Positions 1 through 9,540 are shown, counted from the first letter of the stretch. The stretch: 64,000 nt of DNA from Flavobacterium hiemivividum (GCF_004349145.1 NZ_SMFO01000008.1:1-64000), one strand, 5' to 3'. Notes: generated from the letters alone by a model not told the origin. A program made the numbers and translations.

Positions 1-1066
1 GCTCCTGAAACTAAAGGTGTTGTAAGGTTCAAAGTTGAACCAACACATAGTGGGCCATTATTCGATGCAGTTGGTGTTGCCGGTATCGGGTTAACAACAA
101 CTGTGGTTGAACCTTCTGCACTTGGACAACCTGCTACAGTTACTATAACATTGTATGTTCCCGCAGTAGCTAGAGTTACTCCGGAAATACTTGGATTTTG
201 TAATCCAGAACTAAAACTATTAGGTCCAGTCCAGCTGTATGTTGCTCCTGAAACTAAAGGTGTTGTAAGGTTCAAAGTTGAACCAACACATAGTGGGCCA
301 TTATTCGATGCAGTTGGTGTTGCCGGTATCGGGTTAACAACAACTATGGTTGAGCCAGCGGCACTTGGACAACCTGCTACTGTCACTGTAACATTGTATG
401 TTCCCGCAGTAGCTAGAGTTACTCCGGAAATACTTGGATTTTGTAATCCAGAACTAAAACTATTTGGTCCGGTCCAGCTGTATGTTGCTCCTGAAACTAA
501 AGGTGTTGTAAGGTTCAAAGTTGAACCAACACATAGTTGCCCATTATTCGATGCAGTTGGTGTTGCCGGTATCGCATTAACAATAACTGTGGTTGAGCCA
601 GCGGCACTTGGACAACCTGCTACAGTTACTGTAACATTGTATGTTCCCGCAGTAGCTAGAGTTACTCCGGAAATACTTGGATTTTGTAATCCAGAACTAA
701 AACTATTTGGTCCGGTCCAGCTGTATGTTGCTCCTGAGACTAAAGGTGTTGTAAGGTTCAAAGTTGAACCAACACATAGTGGGCCATTATTCGATGCAGT
801 TGGTGTTGCCGGTATCGGGTTAACAACAACTGTGGTTGAACCTGCTGCACTTGGACAACCTGCTACAGTTACTATAACATTGTATGTTCCCGCAGTAGCT
901 AGAGTTACTCCGGATATACTTGGATTTTGTAATCCAGAACTAAAACTATTAGGTCCAGTCCAGCTGTATGTTGCTCCTGAAACTAAAGGTGTTGTAAGGT
1001 TCAAAGTTGAACCAACACAAAGTGGCCCATTATTCGATGCAGTTGGTGTTGCCGGTATCGGGTTAA
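1..1066 (-). repeat. Tandem 243-bp coding repeats (81-residue Ig-like modules)
   Basis: The same sequence recurs at 1, 244, 487, 730 and 973, an exact period of 243 bp. The copies differ at only a few positions. One copy has Ile/Val swaps where the others have ATA/GTA, and single-copy changes are seen near 539, 572 and 1019. Similarity stops at about 1066. The period is a multiple of three, so copy-number changes would keep the frame. The array continues past the left edge. Confidence 0.95.
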
Positions 1067-1658
1067 CAGTTGTTGAAATACTATTACTAGTTGCAGGATT
1101 TCCAATAGGGCATGGCGTTATGTTTGATGTTAAAACAACTGAAACAACCCATCCGTTCTGAAGTGTCGATGTTGAAAAAGTATTACTTAAACTTGGAGTA
1201 CCAACGTTTAAGCCATTTACTTGCCATTGATACAAGGGACTATCACCTCCGTTTGTTGGAGTTGCTGTAAACATAACAGACTCACTTGCGCAAATAATGT
1301 TATTGCCATCACTTGAAGATATACTTACACTAACAGGTATCAATGGATTTACCGCAAAGTCATTTACACTTATGTTAGCTACTGCACCAGCGGTAATTGT
1401 AATTTTTCCTGTTGTTGCATCATTAGGTAATGTTACATTAATCTCTGTATCACTTATTACTGTAAATGTTGTAGCTGATAGTCCGTTAAATAATACATCA
1501 TCAACCTCTGTCGGTACTTTAAAACCGCTGCCATTTATAGTTATGGAAGCCCCTGAATTAGAGCAAGCGCTGCTAGGAGTAAAACTTGATACTGTTTGTC
1601 CAAAACTAAAAAGAGTGCTCAGAAACAATAAAATTATGAAGAAGTATTTTTTTTTCAT
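1..1658 (-). CDS. Secreted Ig-like/PKD repeat protein, 5' part, runs off the left edge
   Basis: The reading frame starts at ATG 1658 and stays open to base 1, so the C-terminus is outside the window. It begins MKKKYFFIILLFLSTLFSFG, a typical signal peptide. An IPT/TIG-like segment follows at about residues 22-110 (GASITINGSGFKVPTEVDDV), then an Ig/PKD-like segment (SPLYQWQVNG), then repeats of 81 residues containing SGATYSWTGPNSFSSG and AGTYNVIVTVAGCPSAAGST. At least four full near-identical copies are present. The Trp-Thr-Gly-Pro core and Tyr-x-Val strand fit extracellular Ig-like modules of large Bacteroidota adhesins. Such proteins usually end in a T9SS sorting or gliding-motility C-terminal domain, which cannot be checked here. 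The function (adhesion or surface binding) is inferred from architecture only. Confidence 0.85.
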   Translation of the reverse strand, partial: MKKKYFFIILLFLSTLFSFGQTVSSFTPSSACSNSGASITINGSGFKVPTEVDDVLFNGLSATTFTVISDTEINVTLPNDATTGKITITAGAVANISVNDFAVNPLIPVSVSISSSDGNNIICASESVMFTATPTNGGDSPLYQWQVNGLNVGTPSLSNTFSTSTLQNGWVVSVVLTSNITPCPIGNPATSNSISTTVNPIPATPTASNNGPLCVGSTLNLTTPLVSGATYSWTGPNSFSSGLQNPSISGVTLATAGTYNVIVTVAGCPSAAGSTTVVVNPIPATPTASNNGPLCVGSTLNLTTPLVSGATYSWTGPNSFSSGLQNPSISGVTLATAGTYNVTVTVAGCPSAAGSTTVIVNAIPATPTASNNGQLCVGSTLNLTTPLVSGATYSWTGPNSFSSGLQNPSISGVTLATAGTYNVTVTVAGCPSAAGSTIVVVNPIPATPTASNNGPLCVGSTLNLTTPLVSGATYSWTGPNSFSSGLQNPSISGVTLATAGTYNVIVTVAGCPSAEGSTTVVVNPIPATPTASNNGPLCVGSTLNLTTPLVSG

Positions 1659-2000
1659 GAGACCTACGATTTAGATTCAAAACAATTATTATTTCTGAAA
1701 AATGCAGATGGTGGGTGCCGAGTCAATTTTATAAACAAAACAATAATCTTTACTTTAGGTAAAATATTTATAAAAAATAAAAAATAGAAATAGACTAAAT
1801 TATTTTATTGTTTAATTTACGAGATTTTTCTTCTTAAATTAAAGTATAGATTTGGCTTATCTGACTTAAAGTTAGGTGTTTGAAATGTATTTTTTGATTT
1901 TTATACTTGTTTTTCGATGAACGGATTTTATCTATCGACGAATCACCTGTTTAAAAAATACATGAAAGAATTTTCTATGCTATAAGTCTGTGTAAAAACA
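1659..2000. other. Intergenic, no gene seen
   Basis: About 340 bp of AT-rich sequence upstream of the Ig-repeat gene. On the minus strand there is a TAAAATTG string near 1725 that is one mismatch from the Bacteroidota -7 box, too weak to call as a promoter. No open frame with recognisable protein similarity was found. Confidence 0.5.
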
Positions 2001-2028
2001 AAAAAACTGTCTAAAAAGACAGTTTTTT
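2001..2028 (-). terminator. Rho-independent terminator of the decayed T9SS gene
   Basis: AAAACTGTCT / AGACAGTTTT stem with an AAAA loop and a U-run on the minus-strand transcript, 24 bp after the stop of the pseudogene. It closely resembles the terminator at 2713-2740, which supports a shared origin of the two 3' ends. Confidence 0.85.
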
Positions 2029-2051
2029 TGTTTTTGACTAGCAATCCTACA

Positions 2052-2635
2052 TTAGGGAATAATTATTTTTTTACTTAATTCTCCATTTGTAGTTTTTATT
2101 TTTACGACATATATTCCTGTGCTTAATTTTTTAACTGGTAGGACAATTTGGGTCTGATTTTTATTCTCAATTTCCCAATTTGAAACAGTCTGACCTAGTA
2201 TATTGAAAAGGGCAACTTCGTCCACTAATAAATTTAAGATGTAATTTGTAATAACTAACGTCTCATTATTCTCAGAATAAAAAATATTGATGCTATTTTC
2301 TATCTTAGTTTCTTCACTTAGGCTAAGTGTTTTGCCAGTAAATCTCAAAATGTAACGATTGTTGTATTTGCCGACATCAAAATAAATTTTAAAGTCGTTT
2401 TCTCGTAGATTATGATAAACTGCATTTCATGTCTTGTAAATAAATTTCAGTGCTTTTTGGAATATTTTCCAAAGCATCAATTCTTATAGTTACTTCACTA
2501 TAAACTTCTTTGTTGAAAGAAAGTTAGGAACCTATCGTTACGGCCTCTAATTTTATAAAAGAAGAAAAAGAAGAAGGATGTAAGACCGTATTATAACCGT
2601 AATAAAGCCCGATTATATTTGTAGTCTATACTTTA
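2052..2635 (-). pseudogene. Decayed C-terminal part of a T9SS-secreted surface protein
   Basis: The last 98 codons (2348-2052) are open and end in a type A T9SS sorting domain (VALFNILGQTVSNWEIEN, then STGIYVVKI, ending KKIIIP). They parallel the C-terminus of the adjacent 1904-residue protein. Only a TTG is available as start. Coding similarity continues upstream: in the same frame VYHNLRENDFKIYFDVGKYN, and after a frame change near 2433 EVTIRIDALENIPKSTEIYL, matching the paralogue's IDDLENFDKNQNIFIYDLEN region. An in-frame TAA lies near 2525 and further similarity (YYGYNTV) runs to about 2630. The fragment has at least one frameshift and one stop and no start, so it is a relic of a paralogue rather than a small gene. 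Confidence 0.8.
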
Positions 2636-2712
2636 AGAAAGCAATATAGTGGTGCCATGCTAACAATTTCGTTTTTTATCCATTTTTATTCTTAAATTAC
2701 AAAAAAAAACAT

Positions 2713-2740
2713 AAAAAACTGTCACGATAGACAGTTTTTT
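2713..2740 (-). terminator. Terminator of the 1904-residue surface-protein gene
   Basis: AAAAAACTGTC / GACAGTTTTTT stem around an ACGATA loop, followed by a U-rich tail on the minus strand. It sits 27 bp past the stop codon. Confidence 0.85.
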
Positions 2741-2767
2741 GTTTGTATAAAGGTTGATTAAAATAAA

Positions 2768-5700
2768 TTAAGGAATAATTATTTTCTTACTTAAATCTCC
2801 TTTTGAAGTTTGAATTCTTGCGATATAGATGCCAGAACTTATTTTCTTGATAGGTAGCTGGATGTTTTGTTGCGATTGATTCTCTATCTTCCAAGTGTTT
2901 ATAGTCTGTCCAATGCTGTTATATAACACGACTTTCTGTACCGTTATATCTATTGAAGAGTTGCTGATTATCAGTTTATTGTTGTTTTGGGAATGACTGA
3001 TAATAATGTTGGTTGAATTTATGACTTCCTCTTTTATCGCTAATTTTTTATCTGTAAAACGCAATGAGAATCTTGTTTTATTCTGGCCTGCAGGAAGAGT
3101 AACTTCAAAGGCTTTACTACGAATATCATTATAGGTGTCATTCTCCAAATCATAAATAAATATATTTTGATTTTTGTCAAAATTTTCTAAATCATCAATC
3201 ATGAAACTTACTTTTCCCAAAGCATCAGTTTTTACACCAATAGGGTAGGAGGCGCTGGCATTAAAATAGCCCACTCCCTGAATGATTAATTCCGATTCGT
3301 TAGTTAAAAAATAAATATCATTTGGTAGATTATCAAAACTGGTTCCATCATATCCATAATCAATACCATCGGTCGCTTTTTCATTCATAAAACCTAATAA
3401 GAGCTGTTTGTGGTAATCGTTATGTGAGGTAAAGCCCAATCGAATTCTTTTTATATTATCTTCAGGAGTTATGTCACTATTGTTGTTGTTCCAAGCTTCC
3501 TTTTTAGTTTCTTTCATTTTATACAAAACATTCGATGATTCATTTTCATTTTCTTTAACAAAGGCTCTCTGACTGTTTTTGAAAATTACAGTACTAGTTG
3601 TGGAGCTTGGACGACCACTAATAAAAAAACCTTGGCCCACAGGGATATATCTGTTGGGAATTCCTCGGGAAGGTGTGTCGACCTTACTTATAAAGTCAAC
3701 ATTTGCGGAGGATGGTGCTATACCTCCAGTTAAATTACGAACCGCATAACCTCCTTGATAGTCCCTTAGAACATGAGTGTTGTTCGCTTTATAATGTTCC
3801 CAGAAATATAAAGTTCCATTAGTAACATCACTTGTATTGGAGTCAATGAAACTTAGGTTGTCTTGTATAAAAGCATTTGAGTCTAATGCTGAAGGATAGG
3901 GGTTTCCAGCTAATAATAGTTGATTTGGATTAATTGTATTAGTTGCGATCAAGCCGTTGTTCGGTTTTCCCACAAAGGTATAGTTTTGGTTATCCGATGT
4001 TGCTCCACTTCCTTTTAGGGTGTAGCCTTGACCTACCCTGACAGTTCCGGTTTCACCAATTCCGCGCCAATTTGCATATGCATTACTATAGTTATCAAAT
4101 TTATATACCCAATAACGTGCTAGGCTAATAGGGGATGTTGGAGAACCATCATAACCACCAATCCATTTTAAATTTTGTGGTGTCGAGCTAGTTCCGTCTT
4201 TCATCACGTCAGCAATTGTATAATCAGGATTATTAGTCGTTGTATTTATAGGACTAACGGGAGAACTCCAATAATTGTAGTTGTACTTGTTCGATTGTCC
4301 TTGTTGATCTCTTTCAATAGACCCAGAACTAGTTACATCCAGATCACTTTCAGTAGTTTGTACCAACTGTGACATGCCCACTAAATCAATTTTTCCATCT
4401 AATTTTAAGTACCAATCATTTTGTATTTTGGTGTCATTATTCATCACAATATTTTTTCCTGAGTCAACAATCATTCCCAAGTCAATATTGTTAGCCGTTT
4501 CAGCAATATCATGCTGAACTTTTACTATTGACCAGTCTTGCTCCATGATATCATTTCCTCTGATTTCTTTAGTGGGGCTGTTTACCGCAGTTGCAAAACT
4601 TCCGGTGCGTTCAGTTAAAAATGGCATCGGAGCCTGTTGCACATAAATATTTTTATGGTTATAAATTTTTGTTCCTGTAACATCAATAGCTGTTGTTGTC
4701 AGGTCATCAATGATATCATCTTTGTAGGTGTCCATTCTATAATAACGGAGCAAAGAAGTAAAAGGCAAAGAAGCAGGCGCGGTAGCGACATTTTTTGGAA
4801 CAATCAAACCTCTAATTTGCGAACTTACATCTTGAATTTCTTGATACACCATCCTTTGAAATTGTGATTCGGTCAATGCTGAATTAAAGACTCTTACTTC
4901 ATCTATTTTTCCTTTGAAATATTTTGCACTCGTACTAGGATCTCTTCCTAAAGTAAGTAATGTTGCATCAGCTGATATACTTCCGTTTTTAGCTTGTGTC
5001 GCTACTAAAGCTCCATTTAAATATAATTTGATATTTGATCCGTCATAAGTTACTCCTACATGGTACCATTGTGATACATTCAAAGTGGTGTTAAAAAGAA
5101 CTGATGTTCCATTTACAACCGCTTCTAATTTCTTAGCTGCAGTAATTCGGATTTGAAAATTATTTTGTCCTACAATAACTCCATCGGTTGAAAATGTAGG
5201 GTTTAAATTGATCCATGCCATAAGTGAAGCATTGGCTAAGCCTCCAAGAATGGCGGTGCTTTGGCCGTAATCATTTCGTCCGTCAAAATCTAGATACAGT
5301 TTGGTACGGATGTCTCTAGGAGATCCCCATTGAGACGTATTTGTATCAAAAGTATCTAGGATCCCGTCTTTATCAATGTCGGTTGTGCCATCAATAATGC
5401 CATCATTATTAGTATCTAAAGTTTTATAATCATAAATCAATAGTGTATTAGCAATATCAAATGTACTTCCATTAGATTCAACATCAAGATAATCAGGAAT
5501 TCCATCTCCATCAGTGTCTTTGAGATAGGTAGTAGCTGGATTTGCAGTTGCGATACCTTGTCCTAAATTTCCATATTGGTTCGTAACACCTGTGCCATAG
5601 TCATAAATGTCTAATATTCCGTCGCCAAAACCTTCAGTTATTCCATCTCCATTAATATCTTTACTTCTAAATGTTTCTGATTCTGGCCCATCGCCAACAC

Positions 5701-8482
5701 CATCTCCATTGATATCACCATCTCCATTTTGATATCCAGCAACGGCATTTGTATTTCCAGCTCCAGATTCGTCCACGTCAAAAAGACTGTCATTATCGCT
5801 ATCTAAATCAATATAATTAGGAATCCCATCTCCGTCAGAATCTAATGCCGGTAATGCCGCTACTGATTCACCACTATCATGAAGTCCATTTCCGTTGGTA
5901 TCTAGCCAAGTAGCATCAATTTTTCCTTTGGCGTTACTCAAGTTTCCTAAACCTGCTTCAATTACATCTTCTATACCATCGTTATCTGCATCCAAATCAA
6001 ACATATCGGCTACACCATCATTGTCTAAATCGCATAAAGTTTGTGAAATTAGGATGTCATCAAGGGCAAGGTCATTACCGCCACCACCAGGAGCATTATT
6101 CTTGAAACGAATGGTAAAGGCATTTACATTTCCTAAGTTGACGCTAGTGGTGAATTGTTTCCAAACTCCTTGAGCACAAGTATTATCTGTGGTGCTTCCA
6201 GAACATCTGCCAATATCACCTGTGTTGAAAGTAGTAAGAAGATTGTTTGATAGATCATAAAATTCAACTGTAACATTGGGTAAAATTGAATTTGGAAAGG
6301 TAGATTGTGCCATGATATTTAGTACCCAAAAGCTATAAGTTATAGGTAGATTTGACAAGACACCGGTAATGGTTGTTTCATAAAATGTACCTGGGGTAAA
6401 ACTGGCATTAAAAACGGCCATTCTTCCATTGGTATCTCCTGTGGTATGATCTTCCCCATTGTACCAAGCCAAATCGCCATGAATGTTTTCAGGATCACTA
6501 GCAATTGTTCCTGTTATTTTAGAAACCACCGTGTATTCACCATCGTCCAATATCTTAGTTGATTGCGAAGGACATTCTGTAGTATTGGCTCCAACAATTC
6601 CGTCTTCATAGCAATAGGTTGTTGTTGCATTATAGGCGGCAGTAAAGTCTGAAGTTCTTCCTCCAGTGCCAAAGGTTTCATTTAGGAATTTATAATCTAC
6701 TTTATGTCCATTGGAACTATTGCAATTTATTTCCTCGGTTGCATCCAGAATGCCATCATTATCATCATCAATGTCAAAGTTGTCATAAACTCCGTCGCCA
6801 TCGCTATCAAAAAAAGTTTGGATTCCTGTTCCTTGAATGGAGAAATCATAAGGATTCTCATTACTGTCATTGTTTACAATTGAAATTGCAGCGTTTTTTT
6901 CACCTAGCGTGCTGGGGTTAAAGCTAACAGAAAATGTAGAGCTGGCTCCGGGAGCAATTGAAGCATTCGGACTTGTTGTAACTGTAAAATCACTGGCATT
7001 AGCTCCAGAAATAGTAATGGCGCCTATAGATAAGGAGGTAGCTCCCGTATTTTGAATCGTATATGTTTTTGTAATGATTCCCGTACTCGTTTCCATCGAT
7101 CCAAAGACTGTCCAATCTGAAGTACTTGGGGTAGTATCTCCATCAATAATTGAAGTAGCATTTCCTAGAATATTTATTTCTTGTGGTGTAATCACAGTTG
7201 CTATCACAGCGGTTCTTGATGAAGAGGTGCATGAACCGTTATTTGTTTCTACGTAATAAGTTGTTGTAGCAGTAATAGTTGGAGTAGTAAAACTAGTTCC
7301 TGTCCCTAAAGCAGTTCCGTCGAGACTAGTTGCAAACCAAGAAATTGTTCCTGCAGATGCCATTGCTCCTAAAGTTACTGTTCCTGTACCTACTGTAGAT
7401 CCAGGAGTTGTGCTTGTAATTGTAGGGATAGCCATTACGGTTACAGTTGCCGTATTATTTACATTAATTGTTGAATTGCAATAATTTGGAGTGAATCCAC
7501 CACTAGCAAGATTTGTGATTGTTATAGTAGTCGATCCGAAATTTGGCAATGTGCCAGTGTTGAAACTTCCCGAACCTGCCGTAGCAACTGTCATAGTTGC
7601 TGTGATTCCTGTTGCTGTATTTACACCAGTTAAATTATAAGTAACAGTATAGGTACCAATAGGTAATCCTGTTGCTGTTGAAGTAACAGCTACATTTGCA
7701 CTACTTTTTGCACATATTGGAGTCGTAACTGATGTGGTACTTAAGTTGTATGTAGTAGGGCAGGTCCAGGTTACAATTACCTGACCTCGAAAACCATCCC
7801 CTCCTTTTCTATTAGCGTTTCCAACATTTCGACCACCACTTCCACCGCCACTTAAGGCAGTTGCAGAATTTCCATCTGAGCCGGAACTTATTGTACCTGG
7901 GGCTCCATCACCTCCTTCAATTGTACCTCCGATTCCTTTCGTGCTACCACTTGCATTTCCGCCACTTCCAGTGCTACCTGCACCACCACCACCACCACCG
8001 CTAGCGCCTGCTATAGCATTTCCTCCAGCTCCACCATTTGTTGTGATCCCAATAGTTGCGGTGCCACCGGCACCTAAAGAGTTATTACCAAGATTTCCAC
8101 CGGAACCTCCTATGGCCGTTACGGTAGTACCAAAACTTGAAGTTTCACCAGTTGTTCCATTTACTTTATCCGCCCCAATACCTCCAGCCCCAACTTTGAT
8201 TGTTATTGCTGTACCTGAAGTTACAGGTACGTTAGTAGCTTTAGTATATGAACCTCCGGCACCACCACCACCTGCTTGTGTTTTATTTCCGCTGCCTTGA
8301 ACGCCTCCGCCTCCGCCTCCTCCTCCCCAAGCTTCTACTTGAACATTGGTTACTCCAGGGGGAACTGTAAAAGTTCCAGAAGTAGTGAAGGTTTGAGTTG
8401 TTTGTGATATTCCAAAGATTGTTATGAAAAGTAGGCTAATTGTAAAAACTATTTTTTTATTTACTAAAGTAATTTTCTCCAT
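2768..8482 (-). CDS. Large multidomain T9SS-secreted surface protein
   Basis: 1904 residues. The order is: signal peptide (about 1-26, ending near FGISQ); a Gly-rich domain (about 27-240) opening TFTTSGTFTVPPGVTNVQVE with long Gly runs; Ig-like segments (about 245-430); a choice-of-anchor D-type domain (about 432-555, SGANASDFTV and GASSTFSVSFNP); thrombospondin type 3 calcium repeats scattered over 557-1050 (DSDGDGVYDNFDIDDDNDG, DTDGDGIPDYLD); a LamG/concanavalin-like domain (about 1062-1220, WYHVGVTYDGSNIKLYLNG); a long unassigned region with many Asn and Ser; and a type A sorting domain (about 1825-1904, ending KKIIIP). It would cross the inner membrane by Sec and the outer membrane by T9SS, then be attached or released. 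The ligand is unknown; calcium-stabilised adhesion or glycan binding is the likely role. It is monocistronic with its own terminator. Confidence 0.9.
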   Translation of the reverse strand: MEKITLVNKKIVFTISLLFITIFGISQTTQTFTTSGTFTVPPGVTNVQVEAWGGGGGGGGVQGSGNKTQAGGGGAGGSYTKATNVPVTSGTAITIKVGAGGIGADKVNGTTGETSSFGTTVTAIGGSGGNLGNNSLGAGGTATIGITTNGGAGGNAIAGASGGGGGGAGSTGSGGNASGSTKGIGGTIEGGDGAPGTISSGSDGNSATALSGGGSGGRNVGNANRKGGDGFRGQVIVTWTCPTTYNLSTTSVTTPICAKSSANVAVTSTATGLPIGTYTVTYNLTGVNTATGITATMTVATAGSGSFNTGTLPNFGSTTITITNLASGGFTPNYCNSTINVNNTATVTVMAIPTITSTTPGSTVGTGTVTLGAMASAGTISWFATSLDGTALGTGTSFTTPTITATTTYYVETNNGSCTSSSRTAVIATVITPQEINILGNATSIIDGDTTPSTSDWTVFGSMETSTGIITKTYTIQNTGATSLSIGAITISGANASDFTVTTSPNASIAPGASSTFSVSFNPSTLGEKNAAISIVNNDSNENPYDFSIQGTGIQTFFDSDGDGVYDNFDIDDDNDGILDATEEINCNSSNGHKVDYKFLNETFGTGGRTSDFTAAYNATTTYCYEDGIVGANTTECPSQSTKILDDGEYTVVSKITGTIASDPENIHGDLAWYNGEDHTTGDTNGRMAVFNASFTPGTFYETTITGVLSNLPITYSFWVLNIMAQSTFPNSILPNVTVEFYDLSNNLLTTFNTGDIGRCSGSTTDNTCAQGVWKQFTTSVNLGNVNAFTIRFKNNAPGGGGNDLALDDILISQTLCDLDNDGVADMFDLDADNDGIEDVIEAGLGNLSNAKGKIDATWLDTNGNGLHDSGESVAALPALDSDGDGIPNYIDLDSDNDSLFDVDESGAGNTNAVAGYQNGDGDINGDGVGDGPESETFRSKDINGDGITEGFGDGILDIYDYGTGVTNQYGNLGQGIATANPATTYLKDTDGDGIPDYLDVESNGSTFDIANTLLIYDYKTLDTNNDGIIDGTTDIDKDGILDTFDTNTSQWGSPRDIRTKLYLDFDGRNDYGQSTAILGGLANASLMAWINLNPTFSTDGVIVGQNNFQIRITAAKKLEAVVNGTSVLFNTTLNVSQWYHVGVTYDGSNIKLYLNGALVATQAKNGSISADATLLTLGRDPSTSAKYFKGKIDEVRVFNSALTESQFQRMVYQEIQDVSSQIRGLIVPKNVATAPASLPFTSLLRYYRMDTYKDDIIDDLTTTAIDVTGTKIYNHKNIYVQQAPMPFLTERTGSFATAVNSPTKEIRGNDIMEQDWSIVKVQHDIAETANNIDLGMIVDSGKNIVMNNDTKIQNDWYLKLDGKIDLVGMSQLVQTTESDLDVTSSGSIERDQQGQSNKYNYNYWSSPVSPINTTTNNPDYTIADVMKDGTSSTPQNLKWIGGYDGSPTSPISLARYWVYKFDNYSNAYANWRGIGETGTVRVGQGYTLKGSGATSDNQNYTFVGKPNNGLIATNTINPNQLLLAGNPYPSALDSNAFIQDNLSFIDSNTSDVTNGTLYFWEHYKANNTHVLRDYQGGYAVRNLTGGIAPSSANVDFISKVDTPSRGIPNRYIPVGQGFFISGRPSSTTSTVIFKNSQRAFVKENENESSNVLYKMKETKKEAWNNNNSDITPEDNIKRIRLGFTSHNDYHKQLLLGFMNEKATDGIDYGYDGTSFDNLPNDIYFLTNESELIIQGVGYFNASASYPIGVKTDALGKVSFMIDDLENFDKNQNIFIYDLENDTYNDIRSKAFEVTLPAGQNKTRFSLRFTDKKLAIKEEVINSTNIIISHSQNNNKLIISNSSIDITVQKVVLYNSIGQTINTWKIENQSQQNIQLPIKKISSGIYIARIQTSKGDLSKKIIIP

Positions 8483-9044
8483 AATCTAATTACTGTATTT
8501 AATTAATGTTCCGCTTATTATTTTTTATTAGGATCATATTTGAGTATTTTTTTATAAATGCTATAAATTTAAATTTATTATTGCAAATAATCTGCTTAAG
8601 TACTAATAAAATCGACAAAATGCATTTTTGTTTAATTATAGTAGGTTAATTATTGTTAAATAATTAATTTTTAATACAATTTTTGATAGTTATTGTAGTA
8701 CAGTAATAATAACTAATTTGTAAATTTTAGAATAATTCTTATTTACTAAAAGTAGTTACGATAAATCGCAACTACTCTTAATTAGAAATTGAATATTCTC
8801 TATCTAATGCTTTTTTTTAAATGAAGATAGTCAAGATATAAAGGATTTACTTAGTAGAGGTATCTCAAAACTCCTTGAGCTGCATGAATGCTACAAAGAA
8901 CGGGTTGGGTAGATTGCAGGGAATTAATCGGTTATTTATTTCCTGAAAATTTTACAATTGTAAAAAACACTTTTAGAACCACAAGAGTGAATAAGTTTAT
9001 GGAGTTAATATGCTTGATTAACAGTGTTTTATTTGAAAATAAAA
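8483..9044. other. Intergenic, AT-rich, no supported gene
   Basis: Upstream region of the surface-protein gene. No good -7/-33 box is seen on the minus strand. A plus-strand frame near 8826-8907 reads DIKDLLSRGISKLLELHE before a stop and has no plausible start; it may be a scrap of coding sequence but is too short to assign. An open frame at 8888-9124 runs through a hairpin and a tRNA relic and is not treated as a gene. Confidence 0.5.
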
Positions 9045-9080
9045 ATGGGACAAAGAAGAATATTTCTTTCTTGTCCCATG
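9045..9080 (-). terminator. Hairpin next to the tRNA relic
   Basis: ATGGGACAA and TTGTCCCAT arms separated by an AAGAA/TTCTT-rich centre form a strong hairpin just left of the tRNA-like fragment. The intact tRNA-Met at 22488 also has a terminator directly after its 3' end. This hairpin may be the old terminator of the ancestral tRNA locus. The U-run is poor, so the role is uncertain. Confidence 0.5.
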
Positions 9081-9083
9081 TAG

Positions 9084-9125
9084 TAGCGAAGACTACAGGT
9101 GAACTCGTTACCTCAGGGTTATGAA
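9084..9125 (-). pseudogene. Degenerate 3' half of tRNA-Met (CAT); candidate att repeat
   Basis: Aligned without gaps to the 3' half of the intact tRNA-Met at 22488-22561, 36 of 42 bases match. These include an exact 10-base block at the acceptor 3' end (TAGCGAAGAC) and an exact 16-base block around the anticodon (ACCTCAGGGTTATGAA). The T-stem no longer pairs and the 5' half (D arm, 5' acceptor strand) is absent, so it cannot be a working tRNA. It has the same orientation as the intact tRNA 13.4 kb away, as a partial duplication left by integration at a tRNA 3' end would have. Confidence 0.75.
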
Positions 9126-9348
9126 AAACGCTATTTTTATTATATTCACCCTAACTTTGCGATTTTATAGAACTTTATCGAATCTTGAATGCTTCGATAT
9201 TTGTTTTTTCGGACTATTCCTCACTCTTTATTTAATGGATAGAGGGAGTTAACTAGATATAAATCCTGTCCAAATTTGCTTCAACGAGAACTTTGCAAAT
9301 AGTATGATTATTTAATTTGTAAGTAAATTTATGATCGATATGTTACGG

Positions 9349-9540
9349 TTATAGTACATCTTGTAATTTACCATAAGCTTCTTTGTGTTTTTGAGTTGGT
9401 ATTTTTTTTAGATTTATCATTTTCCAAAGAACCGAAGGAAGGTTTGCAATTACTTCAATATTCTCCATTTCTAGTAAATTCCAATCTGGCGTTTTGTTTT
9501 TAAAAGATAAAAGAAATTTACAATAAAAAAAAATAACATG
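9349..9540 (-). pseudogene. C-terminal gene fragment, possibly AbiEii-type nucleotidyltransferase
   Basis: An open frame ending at TAA 9349-9351 reads ...FLLSFKNKTPDWNLLEM then ENIEVIANLPSVLWKMINLK and ends KHKEAYGKLQDVL. Upstream it meets a stop near 9550 without any start codon. The LP-x-x-x-WK-x-x-N-L pattern recalls the C-terminal end of AbiEii/AbiGii toxin-family nucleotidyltransferases as remembered; no search was run, so this assignment is tentative. The piece lies just inside the tRNA-relic end of the fructan block, a usual place for debris of former mobile DNA. Confidence 0.45.

Noticed and set aside
103..1161. 352-codon plus-strand open frame with 81-residue repeats
   Set aside because: It is the antisense of the Ig-repeat gene. 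The minus frame has a signal peptide and recognisable modules and continues beyond the repeats; the plus frame is open only because the repeat unit lacks stops in that frame.
1297..1674. 125-codon plus-strand open frame
   Set aside because: Antisense to the signal peptide and IPT-like part of the Ig-repeat gene.
7941..8300. Pro-rich 119-codon plus-strand frame
   Set aside because: Antisense of the Gly-rich domain of the 1904-residue protein; Gly codons read as Pro on the other strand.
8888..9124. 78-codon plus-strand open frame
   Set aside because: It runs through a hairpin and the tRNA relic and has no protein-like composition or known similarity.
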